Assembly: GCA_030374805.1 (NCBI GenBank)
Contig: JARGSG010000120.1
Coordinates: 62,001 to 126,000 of the forward strand
Length of the DNA stretch: 64,000 nucleotides
Direction of reading: 5' to 3'
DNA from: Gracilaria gracilis
Lineage: Eukaryota > Rhodophyta > Florideophyceae > Gracilariales > Gracilariaceae
The position numbers and the translations under genes were made by a program. This document shows, in pieces, positions 49,575 through 60,719 of the stretch. The stretch's first letter is position 1. Each line of letters opens with the position of its first letter. Under the pieces are notes generated by a model. That model worked only from the letters and a program-made list of their open reading frames with translations. It was not told the origin of the DNA and ran no database searches.

Positions 49575-50381
49575 CTATTCATCCTTTTCGTGGTCTCCCG
49601 TCGCAGTAAGAGAGATATTTGGTCTGGCTCTGCTTGAAAGTCTCCGAGCAAGACGTCGAATACGACGCTTTTCATCAAAGGACCATCTATGCAATCCTGC
49701 AGCCAATAGAGCTCCGGAAATGGGACCAATCCAGTATATTTCCTGCTTCTTCCACAGATTCTCGAGTAATGAAAGGGCAAGAGACATAGCGGGGTTCATG
49801 CACGCACCGGTCCACTCCCCAGCGCCGGCGACCATGGCAATAGTTATGGAAGTCATCACACTCCATTTCTTAATGACAGCTCTCTTTCCAAAGATTGAAT
49901 CCAGTGACAAAGCTAGTACACACATTGAGAACGTTATTCCCATTTCAATTGCCACAGCACCCATGTATGAAAGACCTTCGTGCGGTTGTGGAGGCGCAAA
50001 TCTCGCAATTGCCTCACCTTCAAATATCATTTCTGCTCCTCTACGAACAAGCAGAGTGGCAAATATATGCCCCAGAAACTGTGCAATAGCCATCACGAAC
50101 GCATCGTCGGCTGTGAGTTTCCCAGCTAGAAAAAGGGAAAGGGTGACCGCTGGGTTGACTGGGCTACCAAGTGAAAGTCCGAATAACTCCCAAACTCCCA
50201 TAACGCACGCAAGTCCAGACAAAAACAACTGCGAAGGGGGGAGTAACTTCAATTTTGGGTTGATGGATCGTAGCAATTCCGTGTCAGATAGGAAAAACAG
50301 CCACAGGACACTAAATGTCCATAGTACGACTGCTACATATTCGCGAAGGAATAGGTTGATGGGTTTGCGCTGAGCCTTCAT
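49575..50381 (-). CDS. aquaporin / MIP-family channel
   Basis: This 268-residue protein starts at an ATG at 50381 and has six predicted membrane spans. Both pore boxes are intact: GSPVNPAVTLSLFLAGKL (first NPA, about residue 75) and TGACMNPAMSLAL (second NPA, about residue 207). It forms a water or small-solute channel in a cellular membrane. The loop before the second NPA has GEWTGACMNPA, and the residue usually Arg in the selectivity filter after NPA (NPAR) is Met-Ser here, so the pore selectivity may differ from classical water channels; members such as SIP and AQP11-type proteins also lack this Arg. The basic C-terminus (RRIRRLARRLSSRAR) is cytosolic. Confidence 0.85.
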   Translation of the reverse strand: MKAQRKPINLFLREYVAVVLWTFSVLWLFFLSDTELLRSINPKLKLLPPSQLFLSGLACVMGVWELFGLSLGSPVNPAVTLSLFLAGKLTADDAFVMAIAQFLGHIFATLLVRRGAEMIFEGEAIARFAPPQPHEGLSYMGAVAIEMGITFSMCVLALSLDSIFGKRAVIKKWSVMTSITIAMVAGAGEWTGACMNPAMSLALSLLENLWKKQEIYWIGPISGALLAAGLHRWSFDEKRRIRRLARRLSSRARPNISLTATGDHEKDE

Positions 50382-50529
50382 TGTGAGTAGGCCTCGTTAA
50401 GAAATGCCGAGCGAACTGGTGGAGCAAAAACGTTGAGCGATTGTGGTCATTTACACTGCTTGTGGCGCAAAGAGACGGATTCCTGATTGTTTGCCAAGCT
50501 TTGTTTCGGCGAAAACGCAATGCTTATCA

Positions 50530-51125
50530 ATGTCAGACAACTTGCTCCAACGTTCTCTAAGTCCGATGACAGCTGAACGTGCTGCAGTTGCAAGGAATTC
50601 TTTGAACGCGCTGATGGTGAAAGACAAGAATGAGAACAACAATGATTCTCACCCCATAGGCCTCTTGACACTCTGCGTGCTTTTAATTCATGTTTTAAAA
50701 ACATCACCAATCAAAAACGAGGATCTGCCGGAAGGTACAGTACTAATCAGTATGCTGCAGCATACCGAAGATAACATGGAATGTTCGTCTCGCTCAGCCA
50801 TCATGAGTTAAACATAAAGCGTTCACCTGGCTACTACTCTCTCTCTCTCTCATATCTACAGTAACTTCGTACTCCTCAAGGGTGGAACTTCGCCAAACCG
50901 GGAGTGGTTCAGACGAGCGCTTCGATTCGTTGTCACGGAGCTCCGATATAGGTATCGAACGAGGGGAAAATCCACAAATGACGGAGAATTGCACATTTGA
51001 TTACAAGCTGGAATTCGTAAGTAGGGATATCTGGGTCGAACCTTGGTGCCAGAGATTCTGTCTACTATTTGCAGACTCTCGAAGAAAATTGGGTAAACAA
51101 GCATATAAACAACATCACTAGCTAG
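50530..51125 (+). CDS. unidentified three-exon gene, about 136 residues
   Basis: Three exons join in frame: 50530-50734, 50862-51016 and 51075-51125. Introns are 127 nt (GTACAG...CAG) and 58 nt (GTAAGT...TTGCAG). The total is exactly 137 codons with a stop, which supports a real gene. The open frame also extends upstream of the first ATG without another ATG. The product starts MSDNLLQRSLSPMTAER, is mostly polar with a Ser-rich middle (RFDSLSRSSDIGIERG), and ends LEENWVNKHINNITS. No domain or targeting signal is recognised. It is divergent to the aquaporin gene. Further exons downstream (an open stretch near 51150-51210) cannot be ruled out. Confidence 0.4.
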
Positions 51126-52937
51126 TAACCGTATGTAGGGCTCAGAACTTGTCAGAATGGTCTGGCTTTAAACAGTTTCGATCAAAGTTGTTCGTCAATG
51201 CAGTGAGTACCGTATGTGCTCATACGCACTTCCAAAGTAATTCACATGGCTTTAGACGTGCTTTCGAATTTGTTCCGTACCACAAGATCTTCCCGCCATT
51301 GCTATTTCCTGTAATCGGTTGGCAGTCCAAAAGGTTTTAAGGAACGACTGCACCCGTAAACGAGAGAGAAAGCGAGAGTTCCAAGGAAAATGAACTTTTG
51401 AAGCGCAGATTCTTTCGACATAAGCGTTCTGCACTAAGTTCCAGTTAGGCTTTTGTGTTCGGGACGAGAGAGAGAAGCGCAGAATTCTACTCTTGATGAG
51501 GTCAACGATTCAATTCTTAGTACCTGCCGTGTATAGGGTAAAAAAATCTCTTCGGAGTATAGTGTCGGGTGAATCGTACTTGGGGAAATGTGTAGATATT
51601 CGTATGACTCCCGATAACAGAGCATAAACGCAAATCGCTTCTCACCAAGACCAAGTATTCAGCGAATAACGGTAGGCAAAACGGCAAAAATCACTGCATT
51701 CGTGCATGACGAAGGGGTATTTATGGCATAATGGCTATTTCTCTGACGCTTCCCATCCTAACCAGCTAACCGATATCATATTGTTGACTACTTCTTCGGC
51801 GATGACGGAGAAGCGAACATCTGCTACGATAATTGACATCTAAGCTCACCACGTATACGTACACTGCCGGGCGGATGCACTTCGAGCTCTCTTCAGCAAC
51901 TTACCAGGTACTCAGAAGTCGTCAACTTAGTACACACGGTGCACGCAATACAACCGTGGTATCATCAGCGCAGACAGTCTTTTGCTTCTGCGTAGAGTAA
52001 ACATCCCTAGAAAGCTCTGCATACAATGCCACGACGAAGCCAGGTGGTTGACTGATACGGAGGGATTCCACGAATAACATCTTATCGTAGGTAGCGATAA
52101 AATGACTCGCCTCAGAACCACAACGTACAATCCACCATTTTCCCGTTTCGATCTATACAGTGCGGCCTCTCTTCGTCACATATACTCTGGAAAACGATAA
52201 CATGAACAATGCATTGCTAACTAACATGAATTCGGATGCTTTGCTTACCTTACATCACGAACGCAAGGATTCTTGCGGGATAAGTGGTATTACCTGTTTT
52301 ACTTGGGCCCGATCACCTTTTGACTCGAATCGGAGCTGGAGTTAGAAAGGCCTGATGTCTCGCAGCGGAAGTCCTCAGGGAACAGAGTCGGTGAAACGAC
52401 GTGCGTAGCTCACTTGGGCTGCGAGAGGAAATGGCGGCGCCGACGGTGACGAGGATTCGACTGCTGTCTTAAAGGGTTGAAAATTGAGATCTGAGATCTA
52501 ATATGTTGTGTTGGATCTGAGTATTCATAATATTTGCAAAATAATTTTGCAATTATTGCTGTCTGCAATGATCCGAGCACGCTGTCCGTCGTCGGGTTTA
52601 ACTTCTCTGTTTTCAATTCTGCTTCATGCAAGCTGTCTACAAGCAAACGAAGGTCCCCAGCACCCGGAGTCCTGCGTCGATAAGAAGTGGTCAAGGCGTG
52701 AAGATGCTCTTTCGTGAGGATTTGAATGGAGTGGAACCGCAGTATATGAAACAGAAAGATAGACCCAAAATTGTTTTCTGCTCTTATTGGACTTTTTTTT
52801 GTACAAACTCGTACATATAGAGACAGAAAACTACCTACAGCTGGTCGAGAACGTGAGTCGCAAAGTTCTTTCTTTCCTTTGAGAGTGAAACAGGATTAAG
52901 ACGAAGTGTTCATTTTTATTATTGGGCTTCTATATTC
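51126..52937. other. 1.8-kb region with one unassigned minus-strand open stretch
   Basis: Most of it shows nothing. At 52410-52790 the minus strand stays open and reads helical, coding-like sequence (LRLLVDSLHEAELKTEKLN, DSVLGSLQTAIIAKLFCKYY) but without an ATG, so it could be an exon of a small gene lying divergent to RRP6. No family is recognised. Confidence 0.3.
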
Positions 52938-55694
52938 ATGGACGGAAGCAATTCCAAGCAAGTTTGTGCTGAGGTCTTAAAGGCTCTTGAAAGAGCAATT
53001 CGATACTCCCAGCCGCTACCCAGGAGAGACGAATTGCAGCTCATTCGCGTGACGTCTCCTGAGTTGAAGGAGCAAGGAAACAAACTTACGGAACAAGTGC
53101 TTTCGGAAATTAAATCTGTCGCATCTCGGTATGCTGTATCTATCCTTTCTTCGGACTCGGATTCATGTTCCTCCCATTCTTCAGGCTCTCTCCCCCTTCG
53201 GGACTCTATGTTTGACCAAACCGCCGAGACTACAGATGAAGCACTTCAGCATTTCAACATTGCGCTTGATAGAGCAAGGAAAATAAGCAATGCCGTTGTC
53301 CCACCTCAAGGAGCTCTTTGTCCGGGGACTTCCGTACCGAGAGTCGGGATTGGTAATCTCGGCCGTTCTCATGGCAGTTCATTGGATATTGAGAAGCCAC
53401 AGATTCATTTCCCTGACTATCCGATTGACAATTCCGATGCCCCTTTTGTTGCTCCTTACGCGAAAGATCATTATAGCGACCCAGCCACTCCTCATGCGAA
53501 CAAGCGGAAGACCCCGTCTCAGAACGTTGAAACTTATCTGCGAGAGCTCTATAAGAAAAATTCAAATCCCGATATTGATCAAAGACACCCGTACGAGAAC
53601 GAAATTGTCAGCTCTATGCAAGAAATGTCCACAAAGGAGTTTAAACTTGAGCAAGTAACAGTGTACAAGTCCATGCAATTGACACCTTGTACTTTCGTTT
53701 CCACAGAAGAAGAGTTATTTAACATTGTTGAAAGGCTAAAGAAGACAAGTGCCATCGCTGTCGATATAGAGAATCACAGTGTGCGATCGTTCCAAGGATT
53801 CACATGTCTCATTCAAATATCAACAAGAACGGAGGACTTCGTGATTGATGCGTTGCGTTTGAGAGGAAGTATACATAGAGCACTGGCCCCTATCTTCACG
53901 GATGAAACAACTGTCAAGGTTTTGCATGGTGCAGACCGTGATGTTCAGTGGCTTGAGCGTGATTTTGGTATCTATGTAGTGAACATGTTCGACACAGGAC
54001 AAGCAGCCCGCCTTCTAAAGCTACCTTCGGCTTCACTTGCTTTTCTTCTGTCTCATTTTTGCGATGTCCCTGGGTCCAGCAAGAAAAAGTTTCAGCTTGC
54101 AGATTGGCGCCAACGGCCTCTTCCGAAGGAAATGTTCAAATATGCCCGATCAGATACACACTATCTCCTCTACATTTTCGATCGCCTGCGCTGCGAGCTC
54201 TCAAAGAAGGGATTATTGGGAAAAGCTTGGGAACGTTCGGCTATTGTTTCTAGAAAGCGGCACAGAAAAGCCCGTTTTGAACCAGGAATTGCAAAACATC
54301 TTGCTGCTCGTCACTGTTTAGGATTTGATAACCATCAGCTTAGACTGCTTGAAGAATTATGCAAGTGGAGAGATACGACAGCACGAGAAGAAGATGAGAG
54401 TTTTCCGTACGTTGCACCGCTTAAAGTCTTGTTCGGAATTGTGCGCGCCAGAGACAAAGCGAGATCTGTGGAAGGGCTCCTGAAGCATGGTTTTCCGGGT
54501 GGTATTATCCCCCCTCTAGTTTACCAGAATGCAAAGAAGCTTACGGAACTCATAGGGGATGCACTTGATGCCAAGATAGACGGCGCTACAGATGACAGAT
54601 GTGGTGGTGTGGGGCATTCAGAGGAGCTCCCTGTTCAGACGGAAGATGACTTGAAGGAAAAATCTGTTTCGATCAAAGCCAGAAGAGTGGCTGAAGGGCA
54701 ACATAAAGGTTTCGTTGGGTCTTCGTCGCAGTCCTCTGTTGTTCCGAAAACTGGCGCTTCTTTGACAAGTTTAGGAACGAGTGAAATTTATAAACTAACA
54801 AAGAAGCAGATAGTATGCAAGAAGGAAACGAAATTGTTCTCAGGGGGTCCAAAATTGAAAGTAACAGGCACCTCAAAGTCAGCTTTACTGGATTCTGATC
54901 CTGATTCAGATAGTGTCGATCATGTGGAATGTTCTAATGCGGAGCATTCAGATCAATCAATCGCACCAAATGGCAGAAAAGGAGTGGAATACACCCATAC
55001 AGGAGAACTGCACCTGAAAGACGTATACGAATGCGAAGGTCAGGGTTCGAAAGCCGTAAGGAAGGTTGGTTCACCAGAGTGCATCAACGAAACAGATGAA
55101 TGTAGGGAAGGAAAAGGGAAGGGAGAGGTGGAAAGTCTTCAACCATTTGTAAGAGCTGCAAATCATTCTATCTTTGACCTGAGCGACAACTCTGACAATG
55201 AGCAGCAAGGAATATCCGAGGAAGCGATGGACAAGCACAGCGTTGAAGACAAGATTGCGTCTGCGAAAGCAGAGATAGCCAAAGACCAAGCGCAGCGACA
55301 GGCTTCTTTGAATTTTTGCGTGGACACGGATGGGATTGAGAGGAAAGATTACAAAAAGAAGATTACACGCGATGTTCAGTCAGTAGAAGAGCGCACAGAT
55401 ATGACTGAAGAGGTTATCTCATTACGTGAAGAAGCAAAACGAGCAGAAATTTCTGGGTCGAAAAAACGGAAGAGAAAGGAGAAGCTCAAATCCTCACAAG
55501 AGCAACCGTTACCCATCCCAGCGTTTGACTACGAAAACGCTATTTCAAGGGAGGAACAGAAGAGAGCTACAAGGCGTCCCGATCAATATGACCCCATGTG
55601 GAAACTACGAGGAGAACGGGAACCAGATGTCAAAAGAAGAGTCAAGAAGAGACGGCGAGGTAGGGGTCGATCCATGAGCTTCAAAGCAAGATAG
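52938..55694 (+). CDS. RRP6: RRP6 / EXOSC10, nuclear exosome 3'-5' exoribonuclease
   Basis: This 918-residue protein, intronless, starts at an ATG at 52938. It is the distributive 3'-5' exonuclease of the nuclear RNA exosome. The N-terminal region (about 1-95) fits PMC2NT. An IHFPDYPIDNSDAPFVAPYAKDH stretch near 155 is the linker before the nuclease. The DEDD-Y nuclease spans about 250-415 with D and E in AIAVDIENH (about 275), D in LHGADRDVQWLERDF (about 330) and the Tyr and last Asp in YARSDTHYLLYIFDR (about 401). The HRDC domain follows (about 455-545, RLLEELCKWRDTTAREEDES). The last 350 residues are disordered, acidic and then very basic (RRVKKRRRGRGRS), as in the exosome- and RNA-binding lasso of Rrp6. 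It processes 5.8S rRNA and snoRNA ends and degrades defective transcripts. Confidence 0.94.
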   Translation: MDGSNSKQVCAEVLKALERAIRYSQPLPRRDELQLIRVTSPELKEQGNKLTEQVLSEIKSVASRYAVSILSSDSDSCSSHSSGSLPLRDSMFDQTAETTDEALQHFNIALDRARKISNAVVPPQGALCPGTSVPRVGIGNLGRSHGSSLDIEKPQIHFPDYPIDNSDAPFVAPYAKDHYSDPATPHANKRKTPSQNVETYLRELYKKNSNPDIDQRHPYENEIVSSMQEMSTKEFKLEQVTVYKSMQLTPCTFVSTEEELFNIVERLKKTSAIAVDIENHSVRSFQGFTCLIQISTRTEDFVIDALRLRGSIHRALAPIFTDETTVKVLHGADRDVQWLERDFGIYVVNMFDTGQAARLLKLPSASLAFLLSHFCDVPGSSKKKFQLADWRQRPLPKEMFKYARSDTHYLLYIFDRLRCELSKKGLLGKAWERSAIVSRKRHRKARFEPGIAKHLAARHCLGFDNHQLRLLEELCKWRDTTAREEDESFPYVAPLKVLFGIVRARDKARSVEGLLKHGFPGGIIPPLVYQNAKKLTELIGDALDAKIDGATDDRCGGVGHSEELPVQTEDDLKEKSVSIKARRVAEGQHKGFVGSSSQSSVVPKTGASLTSLGTSEIYKLTKKQIVCKKETKLFSGGPKLKVTGTSKSALLDSDPDSDSVDHVECSNAEHSDQSIAPNGRKGVEYTHTGELHLKDVYECEGQGSKAVRKVGSPECINETDECREGKGKGEVESLQPFVRAANHSIFDLSDNSDNEQQGISEEAMDKHSVEDKIASAKAEIAKDQAQRQASLNFCVDTDGIERKDYKKKITRDVQSVEERTDMTEEVISLREEAKRAEISGSKKRKRKEKLKSSQEQPLPIPAFDYENAISREEQKRATRRPDQYDPMWKLRGEREPDVKRRVKKRRRGRGRSMSFKAR

Positions 55695-56090
55695 ATCCTT
55701 GTCTACGTTTCAAGTATTGTTAGACAATGGCCCGTTAGAGTGTTGGCCTTTCTTTTGAGAGCGCGTTTCTTTGAGCAGAAACGCTTGCACCAAGTTCTAA
55801 TTTAGTGCACTCATAAAGAGAGAGAGATTCTTGTCTACGAACGAATGAACGAATTCAAGAATTCGGAAAACGTAAATCGGAAACCATAAAGGGCGTTCTA
55901 TAACTTGACGAAACCCGAAAACGTAAATCGGAAACGATAAGCAAACCAATAAAGAGTACACACGTATAGCTGCTGTCATTTCACCGTTTCTTTCCGTCTG
56001 GAGCTTCCAGAGTTTCCCAGTCAAGGAAACGAACAACCCCAACAAAGCATACCCTCCTCAACCGCACACGGTTCGTAGTCCTTTTTCCAT
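55695..56090. other. 3' region of RRP6 with hairpin and 19-bp repeat
   Basis: An 8-bp stem hairpin (GCGTTTCT...AGAAACGC) lies near 55765, shortly after the RRP6 stop codon. The 19-bp word GAAAACGTAAATCGGAAAC is repeated at 55866-55884 and 55917-55935. No gene is seen. Confidence 0.5.
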
Positions 56091-57650
56091 CACGATGCAG
56101 AATACCCAGAATCTATCAGCTGAAAGCGAAAAACCAGCAAGCTTTGCAACCATCTCCAATGAGAATCAAATTGCCCAAGACATTCAGGCGAAAACGTCAC
56201 AACAAAAACGTAGTTTAACCACCGCTTCCACCCCGTTATACAGGCACAATCTATTCTCCGGGAAAATCACCGATGACAATCTCCACTTTAAGCTCTCAAA
56301 AATAGCATTAAATAAATTGACCAATTAGAATGCAGAACTTTAAACCAAAAAAATACATCATAACCGTAAAAATGGTTCAAATTAAATGCAGTTCAAAATC
56401 TATTTTTAATAAAATTGATGACACATCCAACATTAGCTAACCCCTTTACTGGAGACAACGTTTCACCCACAATCAAAATTTGTATTACAAAACAGACCAC
56501 GATGAGTAACTAGTCCGGTGGGTACGAGTAGATTTTCTTTTGTTTCCAAAATCAAATTCGTAGTTAGTGAGCCTTTTATTGTGCTAAAAAATTAGAATCT
56601 TTTAATTTAAAATATTCACCCCTTAAAGCCAAATAATATTTTCCCGTATTAAATGTCATTAATGATGCAAGGATGAAAGCCACCCGCGAAAAGCTAATGC
56701 AATTCCTCAAAAGAGAATAACTCAGCATGACCATTGTGGATCCGTAGACCAAAAACATTCCATAGCTTTACATTGATATCAATTTTAAGGTTCAATTTAT
56801 CGTCAGCCTGTCGGAAGTATGACTTTGAGTGAAATTGCTTCTACAACCCCGTATTAAAAGCCACATATGCGGGATGCAGAAATTTTAAAACGGAAGTTCA
56901 GCGATTTCCAGAGTTTGTACGGACATGTTTGGCTCGGTTTGATGCCCAAAGGCAGGGAGACCCGGGAGCCTTCGTGCGCTTTTCTGAGGGAATGACTTAT
57001 ATTATTTACGTCCATTGTTCTATAAAACAAAATCCGTTGATCTCTTCAATTGCAACGAGAGCACTGCGTTCTATTGCGCAAAAAAAGGAATTTGTGGGTG
57101 TTGGTGCTCATCCTGAACCAACATTCTTCAGTAGCGTCCAGCAGTCATTGCCCAAAAGACAGAAGATTACTTATAAAAACAGAATGTCAGAGATAGAAAG
57201 TTCACTTTCTGTTCTACAAAATAAAGATATCGCCACTCAAAGCGAGGCCCCTGTAGGAGACGAGCTGGTTTAAGAGGCATTGCGGAGCCAAGAAAGATGG
57301 AATAATGAGGCCTTAAATGCTATCGAGAAAGCCAAATCTATGACGTGGAACGCCACGAGTGAAGAAGAAAAGAATGCTATCGAAATAACTCTTAATCGTT
57401 CCATTGAGAGCCTTTCAAAAGGGCCGCCGTCTTTTTGGATTTGAGTATATTTATTCTTTCCTTCAAGATCTGCTTCTGATTTCCACTCAGCAGGGTTCAT
57501 CGCTCTCCAAACCTCTAAACCTTTCGTACTCAACACCGTTTCGTATCCATCTTCGATTTCAGTAATGAACGGAAAGCGTCCTAGTCCGAGATCTTCTCTT
57601 ATGTGACTTAGATCGAGAGTTCTCGGCATTTCGAACCCCTATTACCTGTA
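56091..57650. other. AT-rich zone with decayed coding remnants, family unassigned
   Basis: Composition falls well below that of the flanking genes. Plus-strand pieces at 56095-56328 (PLYRHNLFSGKITDDNLHF) and about 56900-57440 (RFDAQRQGDPGAFVRFSEG, later TMTWNA-like helical sequence), and a minus-strand piece at 57270-57629 (IREDLGLGRFPFITEIEDG), look like remains of one or more old elements or genes. They are fossils; I cannot name the family and they appear broken. Confidence 0.35.
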
Positions 57651-58640
57651 GTGCAAGGCTCTCTGATGGAGGTTTCTGACTACTTAGTCATATTCCCACC
57701 TTTCGGGCGGGTGCTCCAAATGGGAGTATATGAATAGTAACAGCCACTGTAGTGGGAAGGACACGTTGGACATGGTTGAGCCAGGAGGTTGGCCACGTAC
57801 ACGTGGGACGGGAGCCATAACGCGTGGGTAATTACCACTGGGCGTGGGCCTAATTTAGTTAGTTTATTTAATTAGTGTTGATGCGAGCTCACTACTTAGC
57901 CCGGCGGCGACCCCGCCGCAGTGCACACTAAAGTTCCCCCAACCAAGGTTGGCTCTATACTTCTTTGCCTTCGGCGGTCATCGACTCCTTCAAGGAGAGA
58001 GACTCCGTTGCCTACGGGTAGTGTATCCTCCCTGCGTCACCTAACAGGACCCATTCGTGGGAGTGTTTTCCGCTTGTGTCGCGTTCGACCCTGTACAGGG
58101 ATAACCCCGGTGTTTACCGTAGCCCTTTTTGCCCTTTCCTCCTTTTCTTTCTTTTCATCCCCCGCCCTCGCCGATTCTTTTTCCCCTTTCCCACTTCCGT
58201 GGACTCGTGCCTCTCTCGAGGGCCCGTTCACCCACACACGTGTTGCCAGCACCGATCCTTGCTCAACTCTCTACGCCCGTCGTGACGGCTTGGCCTCAGC
58301 TTACACCCGACTTCGTCGTGCCTTGCCAGAGAAGCTCTGTCTGCTGACTACCCTCCTACGGAGGAAGATCTCGGACGTCTTCATGGTGTCTTTCCGCCTC
58401 TGGCGTTGCACTACATTACCCACTATTATGCCCACTGTTGCTTCTGGATTCGTTATGTTATCTTATGAACTGAGTTGTTGGGGCGCCTTGACCACCGCTC
58501 CTGGCTTGGGAAAGCGACAGATTGCAGCACATGCAGTTCAGTTTCCAAACTTCTTTTACCCTCGGCGATTGAAGCGAATTTCACTCTTGCGCCAACACAC
58601 ATTAGCTGGTAATCCTCCACTTCTACTTGTGTTGCCGCCG
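57651..58640. other. unassigned, about 1 kb, pyrimidine-rich
   Basis: This stretch includes a TTAGTTAGTTTATTTAATTAG patch near 57853-57873 and a CGGCGGCGACCCCGCCG near-palindrome near 57902-57919. A plus-strand open frame through 57921-58769 has no convincing protein character. Nothing firm is seen. Confidence 0.3.
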
Positions 58641-60450
58641 TCAAGCTTGCAACCTCGCCATATCTTTAGTTCGCTCCAATTGCCTCAAGCTGTCCTTATC
58701 CATAGCCCCGATGATACCATCATCAGATATCGCCCCCGGTCCTGCAGAGAACTTTCTCCGCTTTGCTAGGTTCTTTTTGATGCCGTCAGCCCTCACTTCA
58801 ACCTCATTCTGCTTTGGATGGTGTTGGTGATTCATTGATGCAACGGGCGATCCCAACGTCCGCCTACCATTCTGCAGCCTCTCATTCACGATCTTTGACT
58901 TTTCAAAACGAGTTTTCACAGCTCTCTCTAGAGCTTCTTATCGTGAGAACTCATTCTGCACTATCAGGCACCTCGTCTTCTCTCGCTTCACGTTCCCCAT
59001 CACCTCAGGCAATAGATCTTTAGTGTGGAAAGAATGTACTTCTGATTTTGTTCTTGGTTCCATGTATCTCTCTAAAGAACCTCGAGCTTCAGCGGCATCG
59101 CGTTGCTCTTTTATTCGATTGCGACCAAGAACGGTCGGAAATTGTTGTTTCTTTTGAGCTCTATTCCGAATAACTGTTGGTCTCGGTGCGTACCCAGTCT
59201 TGGCCGGACCGTTTCTAAGCCGCAAGATATCAGTCGCCACGAATGCAAGCGCCTGGGTGATTGTGATATATTCTTCTTCTAACGAAACCAGATGCTTCAA
59301 GTTTATAATAGCAGAATTTATCTTCCCAACATTAGAAGTGATGACCTTGTTCCTGTGGTCATCATGTTTGCAGTCAGTTTGCTCCTGAATGGCATCCACA
59401 ATCTCTCACGGATCCAAAGAGTTTGCCTCTGTCACAGCAATCCCGATGCACTTCAAGTCTTGTACATTCAGATCGCGAGCGTTCTTGCGATTCTCAGGAT
59501 CCTCGTCCTCGTCTAGTTCCTCTTCGTCATTTAAGTCTTCATCGTCGTCAAGAAGGTCATGACTGCCGTTGTCTCGGCTATCGCGGCTTCCGCTGTTCCC
59601 TCTATCAATATCGATAGAGTGGTTGCTTCGCCCTCGCCGATTTTCTGCCCTGGGATTCTTTCGATCGTTTTCCATGCCATTAGTGCGAGAGGTTGCAACG
59701 ACTTCATCAGAACCTTCGTGATTGTCATACTTCTTTTCACCGCTGTTCCCTCCAGAACGCCACCCTGAGTAATTCAATCTTTCTTTCGATGACGCTTCAC
59801 GGTCCTAAGAGCCCCGTTGTCGCGTCAATCTCCGTGATGTGCGCAGCTGATGACCAGAATGGTTCCAGGCTGTTCTTCTTCTCGATGACTTTGGAGCATC
59901 AGCAATTTCATTGCTCTGATGATGCCCGTCAGGTCTTCATTGTCTTGCCCAGGGGAATACGTTCTTATACTTTGCGGACTGGCAGACGCCTTGTAGTCGA
60001 CCTGTTTGGTCTTTCCGGCTGCGAGGCGGGTTGTATGCCGAGCTCTACTGCTTGATTCCTTCTTTTTAGCCTGAGCAGCGATTACAGCAGCCTCTCGAGC
60101 TTCAGGGTCAAGCTCGACCATATCGAAGTCCACAGTGGACGCAAGATCCGTCGTCTATCCTTCCTCCCATCTCTTCTCTCCCTTGCGACAGCTGAAAGTG
60201 CGGGCACCACTAGGTGGAGAATCAAACCGGCGCTTCTTTTTTCTCTTCTTTGCGGCTGGCTTTGCCAGAGATCTCATGCGATTCTTCGTATTGTCATGGC
60301 AAGAGTCCTTTGAGACCGTACGCGCGTCCCCTCTTTCGGAATTAGGGATTTTGTTGTACTCGTTCTCCGGGTTTGCGGGTTGCTCTTGATGTTTATCGGC
60401 ACTATGAGAGGGTTACTTCGCCGCTGAAGGCTCGGAGGATTGAGCTATCG
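58641..60450 (-). other. decayed minus-strand coding remnants, family unassigned
   Basis: Open pieces on the minus strand at 58641-58919, 58938-59399, 59406-59777 and 59825-60133, with further similar composition up to about 60450, read in order like one old coding region: a basic stretch (AKPAAKKRKKKRRFDSPP), a charged segment (MVELDPEAREAAVIAAQAKK), a Ser/Asp/Asn-rich acidic stretch, and helical sequence (INSAIINLKHLVSLEEEYIT). The element or gene family is not recognised. It is a broken fossil and is not proposed to encode a protein now. Confidence 0.4.
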
Positions 60451-60719
60451 AGCGACGTGTATCGATAACCCTGTGCTCGTTTGAAATACCTGAGTAGGGG
60501 GCATTTTTTGCTTAGGATATCTGACTGTCAGATGTGACCAAGTCCCGTTTGGAGCTTTTCGGTTCAGCTTTTCCTGATGGAGAGGCGGACTTGGGCCTAG
60601 GTGTGACTGTATCAATCGATTGAAGGGGTTGAGCTGTATTGTCACCGTGGCTCGGCTGGGAAGTAAATTTTCGACGTGTTCCGAAACGTGGTTACTGCGT
60701 TTCTCTCCTGGTAACTGGT

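Noticed and set aside
57640-58000. Segment resembling a terminal repeat of a mobile element
   Set aside because: No second copy, no flanking duplication and no recognised parts in the window, so no element can be claimed.
57921-58769. 282-codon plus-strand open frame
   Set aside because: Pyrimidine-driven composition (Ser/Leu/Pro/Arg), no domain, and it overlaps more coding-like minus-strand pieces.
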